A stretch of 64,000 bases of DNA from Candidatus Woesearchaeota archaeon (GTDB taxonomy: Archaea; Nanobdellota; Nanobdellia; Woesearchaeales; GCA-023898365): the NCBI GenBank assembly GCA_023898365.1, contig CP060219.1, positions 806,001 to 870,000 on the forward strand. Reading direction: 5' to 3'. Shown one piece after another: positions 23,491 through 32,013 of this stretch (position 1 is the first letter of the stretch; the number at the start of each line of letters is the position of its first letter). Below the pieces are notes generated by a model. It had not been told where the DNA came from and ran no database searches. It saw nothing but the letters and a program-made list of their open reading frames with translations. Both the position numbers and the translations under genes were made by a program.

Positions 23491-24738
23491 ATGAATCTTC
23501 TTGATACTTTTCCAGAAAAACAACGAGTCGCATTTGAAGCAACCCTTGCCTCCTATGAAGGAGTTACTCGTGAAGGTCGGCTTCGCGCACATATTGAACA
23601 CATGGTTGCGCTTGAAAAAAAAAGTTCGCAAGCGACCGGTTCTATTGATGATCGACTTACCACGCATCGTTATTTTTATTTTCCGGGAGAGCACGATTTA
23701 GAAAATATTCCCAATTGCTTTGAAAGCGCTCTTGAAATCTATTTTGCAATGCTCATACTTGCACCAGAAAAAAGACCACAATTGCTTGCCGTAAATCATG
23801 GGGTGCGAGGAGTGCATATGCTGCCTGTTTTTCAGGAAGGCGGCCACCTTCATGTTCTTGATTCACGATATGATCTTGTTGGACCAATCACGTTCAATGG
23901 AAAAAAATTACACGGAAAGAATTCGCAAGGTGAATCTACCTCGTATTCTTTTTCAGAAATTCATTTTGTTAATCCGGACGAATTAGCTGACCTTATCAAC
24001 GTTTTGCGTTCTCCAAAAGGCATTATTGATTTTTTTTCTTATTCTGGACAGATAATTGAACGCAGACCCCAAGATCCTTACCCTGCTGAAGTGTTTGGCT
24101 ACGTTACAGATGGTACTTTTGTTGGAGAAACAAGAATAGCCACTACAAGTGTTCCTTTTGCAAAACGAGAAACGTTATCTTCTCAAGGAACGCAAAGCGC
24201 ATCTTGGGTGATGTATGTGCTGGATAATTGGAGAGAATTGGTTGGCGAGCGAACCATTTGTTCATGGAACCCTGAAGAAAAACATCCTGTATTGTCAATT
24301 GCTCGCGCGAAATCGTTACCACGAGACATGCAAATTGGTCTCGCCGCACACCACCTGTATATAGGATCCTTGCTTGCAAAAAGAACAAAAACACATTCAT
24401 CGTGGAGAAACACATTCATGTTCGGTGAGCGAATAACAAGCAAATTTGTTGAAGAGCATTATGAAACGTTCAAAGAATTATTTTCAATGGCTGCAGAGAA
24501 ATCAAGCCACTATCTTATTCGCATGGTTGATTATGTGATCTATCGACAAGGACTTCAACCCCTTATTGTTGAGTCTGGTGCAAAGACGCCAAGGGGTTTT
24601 CGTCAAAAAAGAGGATATACATTGTCAGATTCTATAAAAACAAATGCGGGATATTACCGCACCGTTTGCCCTGTGTTTAAAGAAGGAATCATGAAGCGAG
24701 TTCAAGCAGAAGTGGCAAAACACTTCGTTGCGACGTAA
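23491..24738 (+). CDS. Hypothetical protein with a transglutaminase-like Cys-His-Asp arrangement
   Basis: 415 residues, not recognised as a named family. Around residues 75-130 the order Cys in IPNCFESALEIYF, His in RGVHMLPVF and Asp in HVLDSRYDL follows the spacing of transglutaminase/papain-like thiol enzymes, each in a matching secondary-structure context (helix start, strand, strand end). The C-terminal 200 residues are helical. No signal peptide. A cytoplasmic thiol hydrolase or peptidase is possible; this is inference from three residues. Confidence 0.5.
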   Translation: MNLLDTFPEKQRVAFEATLASYEGVTREGRLRAHIEHMVALEKKSSQATGSIDDRLTTHRYFYFPGEHDLENIPNCFESALEIYFAMLILAPEKRPQLLAVNHGVRGVHMLPVFQEGGHLHVLDSRYDLVGPITFNGKKLHGKNSQGESTSYSFSEIHFVNPDELADLINVLRSPKGIIDFFSYSGQIIERRPQDPYPAEVFGYVTDGTFVGETRIATTSVPFAKRETLSSQGTQSASWVMYVLDNWRELVGERTICSWNPEEKHPVLSIARAKSLPRDMQIGLAAHHLYIGSLLAKRTKTHSSWRNTFMFGERITSKFVEEHYETFKELFSMAAEKSSHYLIRMVDYVIYRQGLQPLIVESGAKTPRGFRQKRGYTLSDSIKTNAGYYRTVCPVFKEGIMKRVQAEVAKHFVAT

Positions 24739-24745
24739 TCAAAAT

Positions 24746-24753
24746 CTTTATAG
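24746..24753 (+). promoter_or_regulatory. TATA box of the tRNA methyltransferase gene
   Basis: CTTTATAG, about 28 nt before the ATG at 24778. Confidence 0.45.
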
Positions 24754-24777
24754 GTTTCCTTCCCTTTCTTTATTGTT

Positions 24778-25587
24778 ATGTTCATCTACGAACTCAATCA
24801 AAAGTATCTCCTTCTTGCTCTGAGAGAAAGCGGTCTCAAAAAAGAAGAAGAACACGAGGGCGTTGTCATGTCAGTGACTCCTCCGCTTCATGATCATTTT
24901 GCTCTTGTCAAAGCGGTCTACGAGGTTGTTGATCCAAAATCGATAACACAAACCTACAAACTCTTTCATCATAAACAATATTGGGACGTGCTCTTTGATC
25001 AAATTCCTGGAACGCCCGTCGTTTCTCATCCGGAAATTGAAGTGCATTTGTTTAAACGAAAAAAACAACTCTTTGTGACAAAAAAGATTTGGGAAACAAC
25101 TGATGACCTCAACGCGCGAAAAAATCAGGCAAGACCCTGGCCGCATCCTACAACACTTGATCCTGTTCTTGCAAAAGCATTGCTAAACATTGCTTCTCCA
25201 AAAAAAACATTTCTTGACCCGATGTGTGGTGCAGGAGGAATACTCCTTGAAGCCTGTTTGCTTGGGCTGCAAACCACTGGCATTGATTTGTACGCTCCCA
25301 TGATTGGTCGAGCAAAAGAAAATCTTGCCCATTACAACTGCAACGCCACCTTACTTATCAAAGATTTTCGAGAACACCAAGGATGTTACGATGCTGTTGT
25401 TACTGATCTTCCCTATGGTCGCAGTTCAAAAACGAGCGGTGAAAATTTGTTCGCAGAACTTCTTGCAAAAAAGTTTGCAAATAAACAAATCATCATAACA
25501 AACAAACCCTTTCGTAATCTAACAAAAGATATTATAGAAATACCTATGCATAAGTCATTAACAAGATACGTGCATTTCTTTGTATAG
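24778..25587 (+). CDS. tRNA guanine-N2 methyltransferase (TrmG10/Trm11-like)
   Basis: 269 residues. The N-terminal 110 residues are a reduced THUMP-like region. The C-terminal Rossmann domain has LDPMCGAGGILLEA for SAM, GIDLYAPMIGRAKENL and the catalytic DLPYGRSS motif of N2-guanine methyltransferases. RPWPHPTTLDPVLAKALL is typical of archaeal TrmG10, which methylates G10 of tRNA. It is shorter than many family members, so the THUMP domain may be trimmed. Confidence 0.88.
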   Translation: MFIYELNQKYLLLALRESGLKKEEEHEGVVMSVTPPLHDHFALVKAVYEVVDPKSITQTYKLFHHKQYWDVLFDQIPGTPVVSHPEIEVHLFKRKKQLFVTKKIWETTDDLNARKNQARPWPHPTTLDPVLAKALLNIASPKKTFLDPMCGAGGILLEACLLGLQTTGIDLYAPMIGRAKENLAHYNCNATLLIKDFREHQGCYDAVVTDLPYGRSSKTSGENLFAELLAKKFANKQIIITNKPFRNLTKDIIEIPMHKSLTRYVHFFV

Positions 25588-25624
25588 AATACAAGAAAAA
25601 AATAAATGAAAAAGAAATTTGATT

Positions 25625-26281
25625 TTACCTTATTGGTCCAGTAATTCCTGGAACAGGATTATAGCTACCAATTATTTTTTCTGTCGAAGGAGTACCTGTT
25701 TTCACTGTCCGCAGTCGTTCTCCATTTCCACCTTTAGTATACGCTGCAGGTCCTGGAGTTGGTTGCGCTTGTTTTCCAAGTGGTTTCTTGCCACGTTCAT
25801 GGTGCGTTTCATGTGCGCCGTTTCTTGGTTCGTGGTCTGCAACAAACTGGTCCACATATGCTCGTGCTGCAGCAACGCCCTGTGTTTCTTTGATATCTGC
25901 TAGTTGTGCTACTGTCGCATGCAATCCTCGAAGAGGGGTTGCATAGGCAGCAGGTTGTGCAGTCCCAGAGGCGATCGCGTACAAATATGTGTGTGCAAGC
26001 GGAGAATCTGCAGGAAGAGCTGGTTCGATCGGCTTAGTTTGTGAAGGTGCAGATTGTGCTGTTGCTTCAAGTGCAGGTGATTGATCGCTTCCTGTTGATT
26101 GCGCAACAATTTCAAACAAGGTGCTCATCCTATCTACGGGATGTCCATTGTTTTCTGCCTCTTCTAAGAATGTTCGTCTTCCATGTTCTTCATTTGCAAT
26201 TCTTTCTCTTTCTCGCCGTTCAATAGCGCGTTGCGTTTCTTCTTCCGGTGTTAATATCTTTTTCATAGTTTCAACCCACAT
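25625..26281 (-). CDS. Low-complexity hypothetical protein
   Basis: 218 residues. A charged helix at the N-terminus (EEETQRAIERRERERI) is followed by Ala/Pro/Gln/Thr-rich stretches and a Gly/Pro-rich C-terminal tail. No signal peptide, membrane helix or known domain is visible. A TATA-like ATTAAATAG at 26308-26316 is spaced for a start at 26281; an internal ATG at 26266 is the alternative. Confidence 0.5.
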   Translation of the reverse strand: MWVETMKKILTPEEETQRAIERRERERIANEEHGRRTFLEEAENNGHPVDRMSTLFEIVAQSTGSDQSPALEATAQSAPSQTKPIEPALPADSPLAHTYLYAIASGTAQPAAYATPLRGLHATVAQLADIKETQGVAAARAYVDQFVADHEPRNGAHETHHERGKKPLGKQAQPTPGPAAYTKGGNGERLRTVKTGTPSTEKIIGSYNPVPGITGPIR

Positions 26282-26326
26282 GTTTTGGAGATGAGAAGAA
26301 CTTTGGCGTACTATTTAATTGTTTCG

Positions 26327-27085
26327 CTAGAGAATTCTTCGCAGGAAACATAAGAATGCAGTATGCGCAATGTCTGGTGCGATTGGTTTGCACGTTTGAT
26401 TTTTCAAACTCCACGGACGCTCGTTTACTTCAACTGTTTTTTCGTGATGGAGCGCTTCTGGAAGTTGCGCAATAACTTCCTTTAATTGTGTCAAATTTGG
26501 TGAGTAGATGCAGGCAAGATTACCGATTTTGAGTTTTTGTGTAATCATGGAAAGTGCTTGTTGTGGCTCAGGCACATCAAGAAAAATGGCATCAAACTGT
26601 TCTTCACTCACATCAGTATAGACTGATCCTTCTTTGAAGATGATGTTTTCGCTTTGGAATCGCGCAGCATTTTTTTTTGCAACAGAAATGTTTTCTTCGC
26701 TCACATCATAACTTACGACTTCTTTGACGAATTGAGAAAAGAAACACGCACTTGCTCCACTTCCGGAACCTGCATCAAGCATGACACTCTTTGAAGAAAC
26801 GCCTAACTGACCAAGTACGAATGCTGCATCTTTAAGGGTGATGCTCTGCGCTCCTTTTTTCAAATTGTTAAACACGTCTGCTTTGTTTGCAGGAAAACAA
26901 ACAAATTCTTGGCCTTTGATGGAAGTTTTTCCTCCTGTTTCAAGAAATGCTTGAGGCACGATACAGAACGCTGCATGAAAATCTTTTGACGTGTCAGAAA
27001 TAGTAAAACGCTCTTCTTTAGAGATGACTCTCTTTTTGCCATCAACTTCTTCTACTCTTCCTAACTTTAAAAGAATCTTGTGCAT
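26327..27085 (-). CDS. trmI: tRNA (adenine-N1)-methyltransferase TrmI (position 57/58)
   Basis: 252 residues. The SAM fold has MLDAGSGSGASACFF, VSYDVSEENI and FDAIFLDVPEPQQAL, and ends in the family's HTAFLCFLRRI strand. Archaeal TrmI methylates A57/A58 in the T-loop. The ATG at 27085 lies only 3 nt after the 3' end of tRNA-Cys, so the gene is probably co-transcribed with the two tRNAs and released by tRNA processing. The longer frame through the tRNA is spurious. Confidence 0.9.
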   Translation of the reverse strand: MHKILLKLGRVEEVDGKKRVISKEERFTISDTSKDFHAAFCIVPQAFLETGGKTSIKGQEFVCFPANKADVFNNLKKGAQSITLKDAAFVLGQLGVSSKSVMLDAGSGSGASACFFSQFVKEVVSYDVSEENISVAKKNAARFQSENIIFKEGSVYTDVSEEQFDAIFLDVPEPQQALSMITQKLKIGNLACIYSPNLTQLKEVIAQLPEALHHEKTVEVNERPWSLKNQTCKPIAPDIAHTAFLCFLRRIL

Positions 27086-27088
27086 AAA

Positions 27089-27158
27089 GCGACCGCCCGG
27101 AATCGAACCGGGGATCAGAGGGTTGCAGCCTCCCGCCTTACCGCTTGGCCACGGTCGC
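27089..27158 (-). tRNA. tRNA-Cys (GCA)
   Basis: A 70-nt cloverleaf: acceptor GCGACCG paired with CGGTCGC, D-arm GCC/GGC, anticodon loop CTGCAAC giving anticodon GCA, T-stem CCCGG around TTCGATT. No CCA is encoded. It sits 3 nt downstream of tRNA-Arg on the same strand. Confidence 0.93.
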
Positions 27159-27175
27159 ATATGACCCTGGAGGGA

Positions 27176-27196
27176 CTTTCGTCGCATGTTCTGCGT
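27176..27196 (-). other. tRNA-Arg intron 2 (T-loop, 21 nt)
   Basis: Outer helix is the T-stem GGGG/CCC, central 4-bp helix TTCG/CGAA, 3-nt bulges AAA and AGT, and inner hairpin CGCA-GAACA-TGCG. Cutting AA^A and AG^T gives the T-loop TTCGAAT. It shares the 10-mer ATGCGACGAA with intron 1. Confidence 0.75.
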
Positions 27197-27237
27197 TTCG
27201 AACCCCCGACCTACGGCTTAGAAGGCCGTCGCGCTAT

Positions 27238-27268
27238 GTGTCCTGTGCGAATCAAAGATTCGTCGCAT
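27238..27268 (-). other. tRNA-Arg intron 1 (D-loop, 31 nt)
   Basis: Central helix GTCT/GGAC, with 3-nt bulges GGA on the 5' side and ACA on the 3' side. Cutting after the second base of each bulge joins CTGG to ATAGCGC. The intron itself folds by CGAATC-TTT-GATTCG. The central helix contains one G-U pair, so the motif is slightly relaxed. Confidence 0.7.
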
Positions 27269-27312
27269 CCAGACTGCGCTACAGGGTCATGTTTTCTCGC
27301 TAATAGAATCTG

Positions 27313-27322
27313 CTTTTTAAAG
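27313..27322 (-). promoter_or_regulatory. TATA box of the tRNA-Arg/tRNA-Cys/trmI unit
   Basis: The palindromic CTTTTTAAAG/CTTTAAAAAG lies about 29 nt before the tRNA-Arg 5' end at 27288. Confidence 0.5.
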
Positions 27323-27360
27323 TTTCCTGCTTCTGGCATTTCGTAACCCGCACAGCAACA

Positions 27361-27368
27361 TTTATATA
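27361..27368 (+). promoter_or_regulatory. TATA box of the secretion ATPase operon
   Basis: TTTATATA. Transcription would begin near 27390, leaving a short leader that contains GGGGAAGAGGTAGAG (27412-27426) as a ribosome-binding site for an upstream start of the ATPase. Confidence 0.5.
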
Positions 27369-27581
27369 TGCTCAACGGTCAAAGAACCCTTGTGGGCTAG
27401 ATTGTAGTCCTAGGGGAAGAGGTAGAGTACGATCGCAACAGAAAAAGAGGGAGAGGGAAAAGGTTCTCTTACACCTAAAGAAGAACTGTCCTACACGTTT
27501 GTCGTAGAGGGAAATGAGAAGATCATTCAGTTCAATTACGAACACGTCCCTCGAGTTCCAAGCATTGAAGATGACGACGTC

Positions 27582-29735
27582 GTGATGACACAAGCAGTGA
27601 TGGCGCTCATTGAAAATCCTGGCGCTACAAAAATCGTGTTTAATCAAAAACACACGTTCGAATACGATTATTCGCAAGTCAAACTCCTTGCAGAAGTCGC
27701 ATCAGTCTATAAGCGTCTTGTCGCAGAAAAACGCTTACTCGGGTATGAACACCTCATTGGAAGTTTGCAAACAAAGGGAGGTGCTTCTCGCTATCAGGAG
27801 TTACGCACGACGCTTCTTGAGCTTCTCAAAAAAGATCCTATCGGGTGTTATGTTGAGCTCCTTCGAGTTCATCGTCGAGAAAAGATTGCATACGAACATG
27901 AGCAAGACCCTGCAACTATTAAGTTAATTAGTAATTATTTGGAAATTCTCGAAACAATTCTTGGCGAACTTAAAGCAACAGAACTGATCACTCGCGCACG
28001 ACCGTATCTTGCAGGCATGACGGTTGGTGATCGAGAACCCTATCGTAAACTCTTCAATCCCTTTATCAAACCAGATTTCATGTTCACTCGTTATCTTGCG
28101 ACGTATCCACTTGACGCCGAAGAAGTAGAAAGTTACCAAGTTGGTTCAACAGAAGTTGTGGTGTTCGCACTGAAGGGGTCGATCCAAAAACTCTATCACA
28201 TAACTCCTCCAGAATTTCGTCTTTCAGAAGAAAAATATGAAATTCTTGACATGGCAAGAAAAATCATGTCAGAGCATAAACCAAAGGAAGAAGATTTTGT
28301 AAATCCCAATCGTATGCGAGAAGTATTTTCAAATGTTGGTCGAGATCTTATTGGCGAACTTGCCCAAAGCAAGGAAGTGAACTTAACCGAGGAAGAAATT
28401 ACTGAGCTGACCAGCATTCTTGTTCGTTACACAGTCGGGTTTGGTCTTATTGAAGTACTTCTTGAAGATGAACTCATTCAAGATATAACGGTAAACTCAC
28501 CTATGGGTGAATCTCCTATTTTTGTTGTTCATGCAAAATACGATGAATGTAAAACAAATATTTTACCTTCAGTTCTTGATGCAGAATCTTGGGCAACAAA
28601 ACTTCGACTCATGAGTGGACGCCCGCTTGATGAAGCAAACCCTATTCTCGATACTGAAATTGAAGTGCCTGGCGTTGCTCGTGCAAGAGTTGGGGTAATC
28701 GGCAGGCCACTTGATCCAACAGGAATTGCTTACGCATTTCGCCGCCACCGTGACAAACCTTGGACACTCGCACTCTTTGTAAAAAATCGTATGATCACCT
28801 CACTTGCTGCAGGTCTTCTTTCTTTTTTGATTGACGGAAATCGTACGTTTCTTGTTGCAGGAACGAGAAGTGCAGGTAAGTCTTCGCTTCTTGGGGCGGT
28901 CATGGTTGAAATTATGCGTAAATATCGTATCATCTCAATTGAAGATACGCTTGAACTTCCAACTGACGCGCTTCGCACGTTAGGCTATAATATTCAACCG
29001 ATGAAAGTGGCAAGTGCTCTTTCTAAGACCAGTTCTGAAGTTCCTGCTGATGAAGGAATTCGAACAACGCTTCGTCTTGGCGATTCCGCGCTCTTTGTTG
29101 GCGAAGTTCGCAGTACAGAAGCGCAAGCGCTCTACGAGGCAATGCGCGTAGGCGCCCTTGCAAATGTTGTAGCAGGTACGATTCACGGCGATTCTCCTTA
29201 CGGCGTTTTTGATCGCGTCGTTAACGATCTTCGCGTTCCAAGAACGTCGTTTAAAGCAACAGATATTATAGTTGTTGCAAACCCAATTCGTTCAGCAGAT
29301 GGCTTATCTCGGTTTCGACGCGTCACGCGTATTACTGAAGTTCGAAAAGAATGGGAAGATGATCCTGAACGAGAATCAGGATTTGTTGATCTTATGAAGT
29401 ATGATCCTCGCACAGATCAACTTGAACCAACGGATGCATTGATCAATGGCGATTCAGATATTGTTAAAGCAATTGCAGGAAATGTTAAGGAATGGGCGGG
29501 CAAATGGGATTTGGTCTGGGAAAACATTGTGCTTCGCGGAAAAATAAAACAAGCATTAGTTGATATGAGTACAGCAAATAATCTTCCTGAATTACTTGAG
29601 GCTACTTTTGTTATATCAGCGAATGATAAATTCCATCAGCTTGTCGAAAAAGAAAAATCTCCAGAAAAAATATTTCTTGCTTTTACTGATTGGCTTGCAA
29701 AGCAAGTAAAACGATACATAGAAAAAAATGCCTGA
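27582..29735 (+). CDS. Type II/IV secretion ATPase (GspE/archaellum-pilus family)
   Basis: Hexameric motor ATPase for an archaeal pilus, archaellum or related secretion system. Walker A is GTRSAGKSS and the Walker B region ALFVGEVRSTEAQALYEAM. The His box is ANVVAGTIHGDSPYG, preceded by the N-terminal NSPMGESPIFVVH domain. The first standard start is GTG at 27582, followed directly by ATG. The same frame is open and protein-like for 52 codons further upstream to 27426 (EELSYTFVVEGNEK, a strand-rich segment typical of these ATPases), just after a good ribosome-binding site. The real start is probably ACG 27429 or ATC 27432. The last bases overlap the start of the membrane platform gene. Confidence 0.92.
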   Translation: MMTQAVMALIENPGATKIVFNQKHTFEYDYSQVKLLAEVASVYKRLVAEKRLLGYEHLIGSLQTKGGASRYQELRTTLLELLKKDPIGCYVELLRVHRREKIAYEHEQDPATIKLISNYLEILETILGELKATELITRARPYLAGMTVGDREPYRKLFNPFIKPDFMFTRYLATYPLDAEEVESYQVGSTEVVVFALKGSIQKLYHITPPEFRLSEEKYEILDMARKIMSEHKPKEEDFVNPNRMREVFSNVGRDLIGELAQSKEVNLTEEEITELTSILVRYTVGFGLIEVLLEDELIQDITVNSPMGESPIFVVHAKYDECKTNILPSVLDAESWATKLRLMSGRPLDEANPILDTEIEVPGVARARVGVIGRPLDPTGIAYAFRRHRDKPWTLALFVKNRMITSLAAGLLSFLIDGNRTFLVAGTRSAGKSSLLGAVMVEIMRKYRIISIEDTLELPTDALRTLGYNIQPMKVASALSKTSSEVPADEGIRTTLRLGDSALFVGEVRSTEAQALYEAMRVGALANVVAGTIHGDSPYGVFDRVVNDLRVPRTSFKATDIIVVANPIRSADGLSRFRRVTRITEVRKEWEDDPERESGFVDLMKYDPRTDQLEPTDALINGDSDIVKAIAGNVKEWAGKWDLVWENIVLRGKIKQALVDMSTANNLPELLEATFVISANDKFHQLVEKEKSPEKIFLAFTDWLAKQVKRYIEKNA

Positions 29736-31944
29736 TCTTGATGCAATAAAGAAAAAGTATGGTGCGCGCCTTGAGAAAGATTTACATGGCGATGAGAAAC
29801 CTGCACATGATGTGAATACTCGTGATTACAAAATTTTTCGAAAAGAAAATATGCCCTTGGCATATTCGTATTATGAATCTGCTTGTTCGTTTGCTGAAAA
29901 AGCACTTAAGCTGAAGCCTTCACCAAAAAATGAAGAGGTGCTCAAAGAACAACTTGCAGCAGCGCATATTCTTGCAACGCCAACGGGCGCAACAAGCCTC
30001 TCAATTCTTATTCCTCTTGGCGTCTTTCTTCTCTTTTTGTTTATTGGACTTCTCGTTCCTATGGCACTTGGAAACCAAGGATCACTGTTTGTCGTGCTTG
30101 TCGGACTGATTCTTGCAGCCATTAGTTATATTCCCGTGCATTCCATGCCTCGACTCTTAGCGGAGAATTGGCGTCTTCGCGCGTCAAATCAAATGGTGCT
30201 TTCCATTTTTTATTTAGTGACATTCATGCGTCACACGCCCGATCTTGAGCAAGCAATAGAGTTTGCTTCGCGACATCTTACTGCCCCGCTCTCATATGAG
30301 TTAAAAAAAGTGATTTGGGATGTGGAAACAGAAAAATATGGTTCTCTTAAAGATTCAATAGATAATTTCCTCGAGTTTTGGAAAAAACACAACATGGAAT
30401 ATGTTGAGAGTATGAATCTTATCGAATCTAGTTTGTTCGAATCAAATGATGCAAGAAGAATAAATTCACTTGAAAAAGCTCTTGACGTGATGCTTTCGGA
30501 AACATACGAGAAAATGATCACGTATGCACACGAACTAAAGAGTCCGCTCACCACCCTTCACATGCTTGGCATCATCATGCCTATTTTAGGATTGGTGATT
30601 TTACCATTGATGGTTTCGTTCTTGCCTGAAGTGAAGTGGTTTCATCTCTTTATCATTTACAACGTTGCTCTTCCGATTATTGTCTATTTGTTTACAAAGA
30701 ACATTCTTGCAACGAGGCCAACGGGTTATGGCAGTGTCGATATTAGCGAATTGAATCCTGCACTCAAGGATTTAGAAAACATTTCGATAAAACTTGGGCC
30801 TAAAGAAAAGTTGATTAGTCCTAGAGGATTATCTGTGAGTATTTTTCTTCTCCTTTTTTTTATCGGCCTACTTCCCCTCATCGTCTTTTCATTTGAACCA
30901 ACCCTTAATTCCTGTCAAGATATAGCTTATATTACTGGTGAAGGATTTATGCGCTTATGTGATGTAAGCGATATGTCCGCAATCAAATTTTATTTTCTTG
31001 ATTATCGCACCGTAACTGATGAGTTTGCCTTAGAAGAACAGCTCATTGGCCCATATGGTTTGGGCGCGCTCATCCTCTCCTTTTTCATTCCGCTTTCCAT
31101 TGGTATTTCAGTTGGTTTCTATTACAAAGTCCGTTCAAGAAAGTTAATGGGCATTCGCTCGAAAACAAAACAGCTAGAAAAAGAATTTGCAAGTTCGCTC
31201 TTCCAACTCGGCAGTCGCATTGGGGATGGACTTCCAGCAGAAATAGCATTTCTTAAAGTGGCGCAGTTGATGAAAGGAACGGACACGGGCGTGTTTTTTG
31301 AAAAAGTGGTCATCAATATTAAGAAATTAGGAATGGGGGTTGAACAAGCAATCTTTGATCCAAAACGAGGCGCCATTAATGACTACCCTTCTCATCTTAT
31401 CGATTCAAGCATGCGCGTTCTTGTCCAATCTTCGAGAAAAGGTCCAGAAGTTGCATCAATGGCCTTAATGAATATCTCTGAATATGTCAAACAAATGCAT
31501 CGCGTCGAAGATCGGCTGCAAGATCTTATGGCCGACGTGGTTTCCTCAATGCAAGGACAAATCAGTTTCTTAACTCCTGCCATTTCAGGTATTGTTATTG
31601 GTATAACGTCGATGATTACTCAAATTATTGGCAGGCTCGGTGTGAGCTTGCGAGAGATTACTGAGAGCACAGACAGCGCGAGCACCACCTCAAGCATCTT
31701 ATCCTTTTTGGGAAATGGCGTGCCAACGTATTATTTTCAAATTATAGTTGGATTATATGTGGTGCAGATAACCATTTTACTTTCTATTTTGGTTAATGGT
31801 ATTCAAAACGGAAGCGATAAACTCAACGAACGATTTCTTATTGGAAAAAACTTACAAAAATCTGTTATGCTGTACACCATCATATCTCTTATCATCACCA
31901 TAATCTTCAGTGTCGTTGCCGGTAACATTGTTGTGGTTAACTGA
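29728..31944 (+). CDS. Type II secretion system F / TadC-like membrane platform protein
   Basis: 738 residues. Two T2SSF domains, each a cytoplasmic helical bundle followed by membrane helices. The first bundle (residues about 160-270, FMRHTPDLEQAIEFA) is flanked by helices at 90-140 and 280-330. The second (about 480-620, FASSLFQLGSRIGDG) is followed by helices to the C-terminus. It is the inner-membrane platform partner of the preceding ATPase, overlapping it by 8 nt. No pilin or prepilin peptidase gene lies next to it, so the secreted subunits must be encoded elsewhere. Confidence 0.9.
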   Translation: MPDLDAIKKKYGARLEKDLHGDEKPAHDVNTRDYKIFRKENMPLAYSYYESACSFAEKALKLKPSPKNEEVLKEQLAAAHILATPTGATSLSILIPLGVFLLFLFIGLLVPMALGNQGSLFVVLVGLILAAISYIPVHSMPRLLAENWRLRASNQMVLSIFYLVTFMRHTPDLEQAIEFASRHLTAPLSYELKKVIWDVETEKYGSLKDSIDNFLEFWKKHNMEYVESMNLIESSLFESNDARRINSLEKALDVMLSETYEKMITYAHELKSPLTTLHMLGIIMPILGLVILPLMVSFLPEVKWFHLFIIYNVALPIIVYLFTKNILATRPTGYGSVDISELNPALKDLENISIKLGPKEKLISPRGLSVSIFLLLFFIGLLPLIVFSFEPTLNSCQDIAYITGEGFMRLCDVSDMSAIKFYFLDYRTVTDEFALEEQLIGPYGLGALILSFFIPLSIGISVGFYYKVRSRKLMGIRSKTKQLEKEFASSLFQLGSRIGDGLPAEIAFLKVAQLMKGTDTGVFFEKVVINIKKLGMGVEQAIFDPKRGAINDYPSHLIDSSMRVLVQSSRKGPEVASMALMNISEYVKQMHRVEDRLQDLMADVVSSMQGQISFLTPAISGIVIGITSMITQIIGRLGVSLREITESTDSASTTSSILSFLGNGVPTYYFQIIVGLYVVQITILLSILVNGIQNGSDKLNERFLIGKNLQKSVMLYTIISLIITIIFSVVAGNIVVVN

Positions 31945-32013
31945 ACTGACAAGGAAATGTTCTACTGCTAATTCTAGGAGAGTTCTCTTCGCACAAACGA
32001 AGATTATTTAATT

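Larger units (their letters stand above)
27162..27288 (-). tRNA. tRNA-Arg (TCT) with two noncanonical introns
   Basis: Acceptor GACCCTG pairs with CAGGGTC, with discriminator A at 27162. D-stem is GCGC/GCGC, and anticodon arm ACGGC-CTTCTAA-GCCGT gives TCT. The T-stem is GGGGG/CCCTC. The D-loop and T-loop are each interrupted. Removing 27238-27268 and 27176-27196 leaves a 75-nt tRNA with D-loop AGTCTGGATA and canonical T-loop TTCGAAT. Both junctions can be drawn as bulge-helix-bulge motifs cut by the archaeal splicing endonuclease. Confidence 0.85.

Noticed and set aside
27086..27187. N-terminal extension of TrmI through the tRNA-Cys gene
   Set aside because: The extra residues are a translation of the tRNA itself. 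The ATG at 27085 is right after the tRNA and matches the family start.
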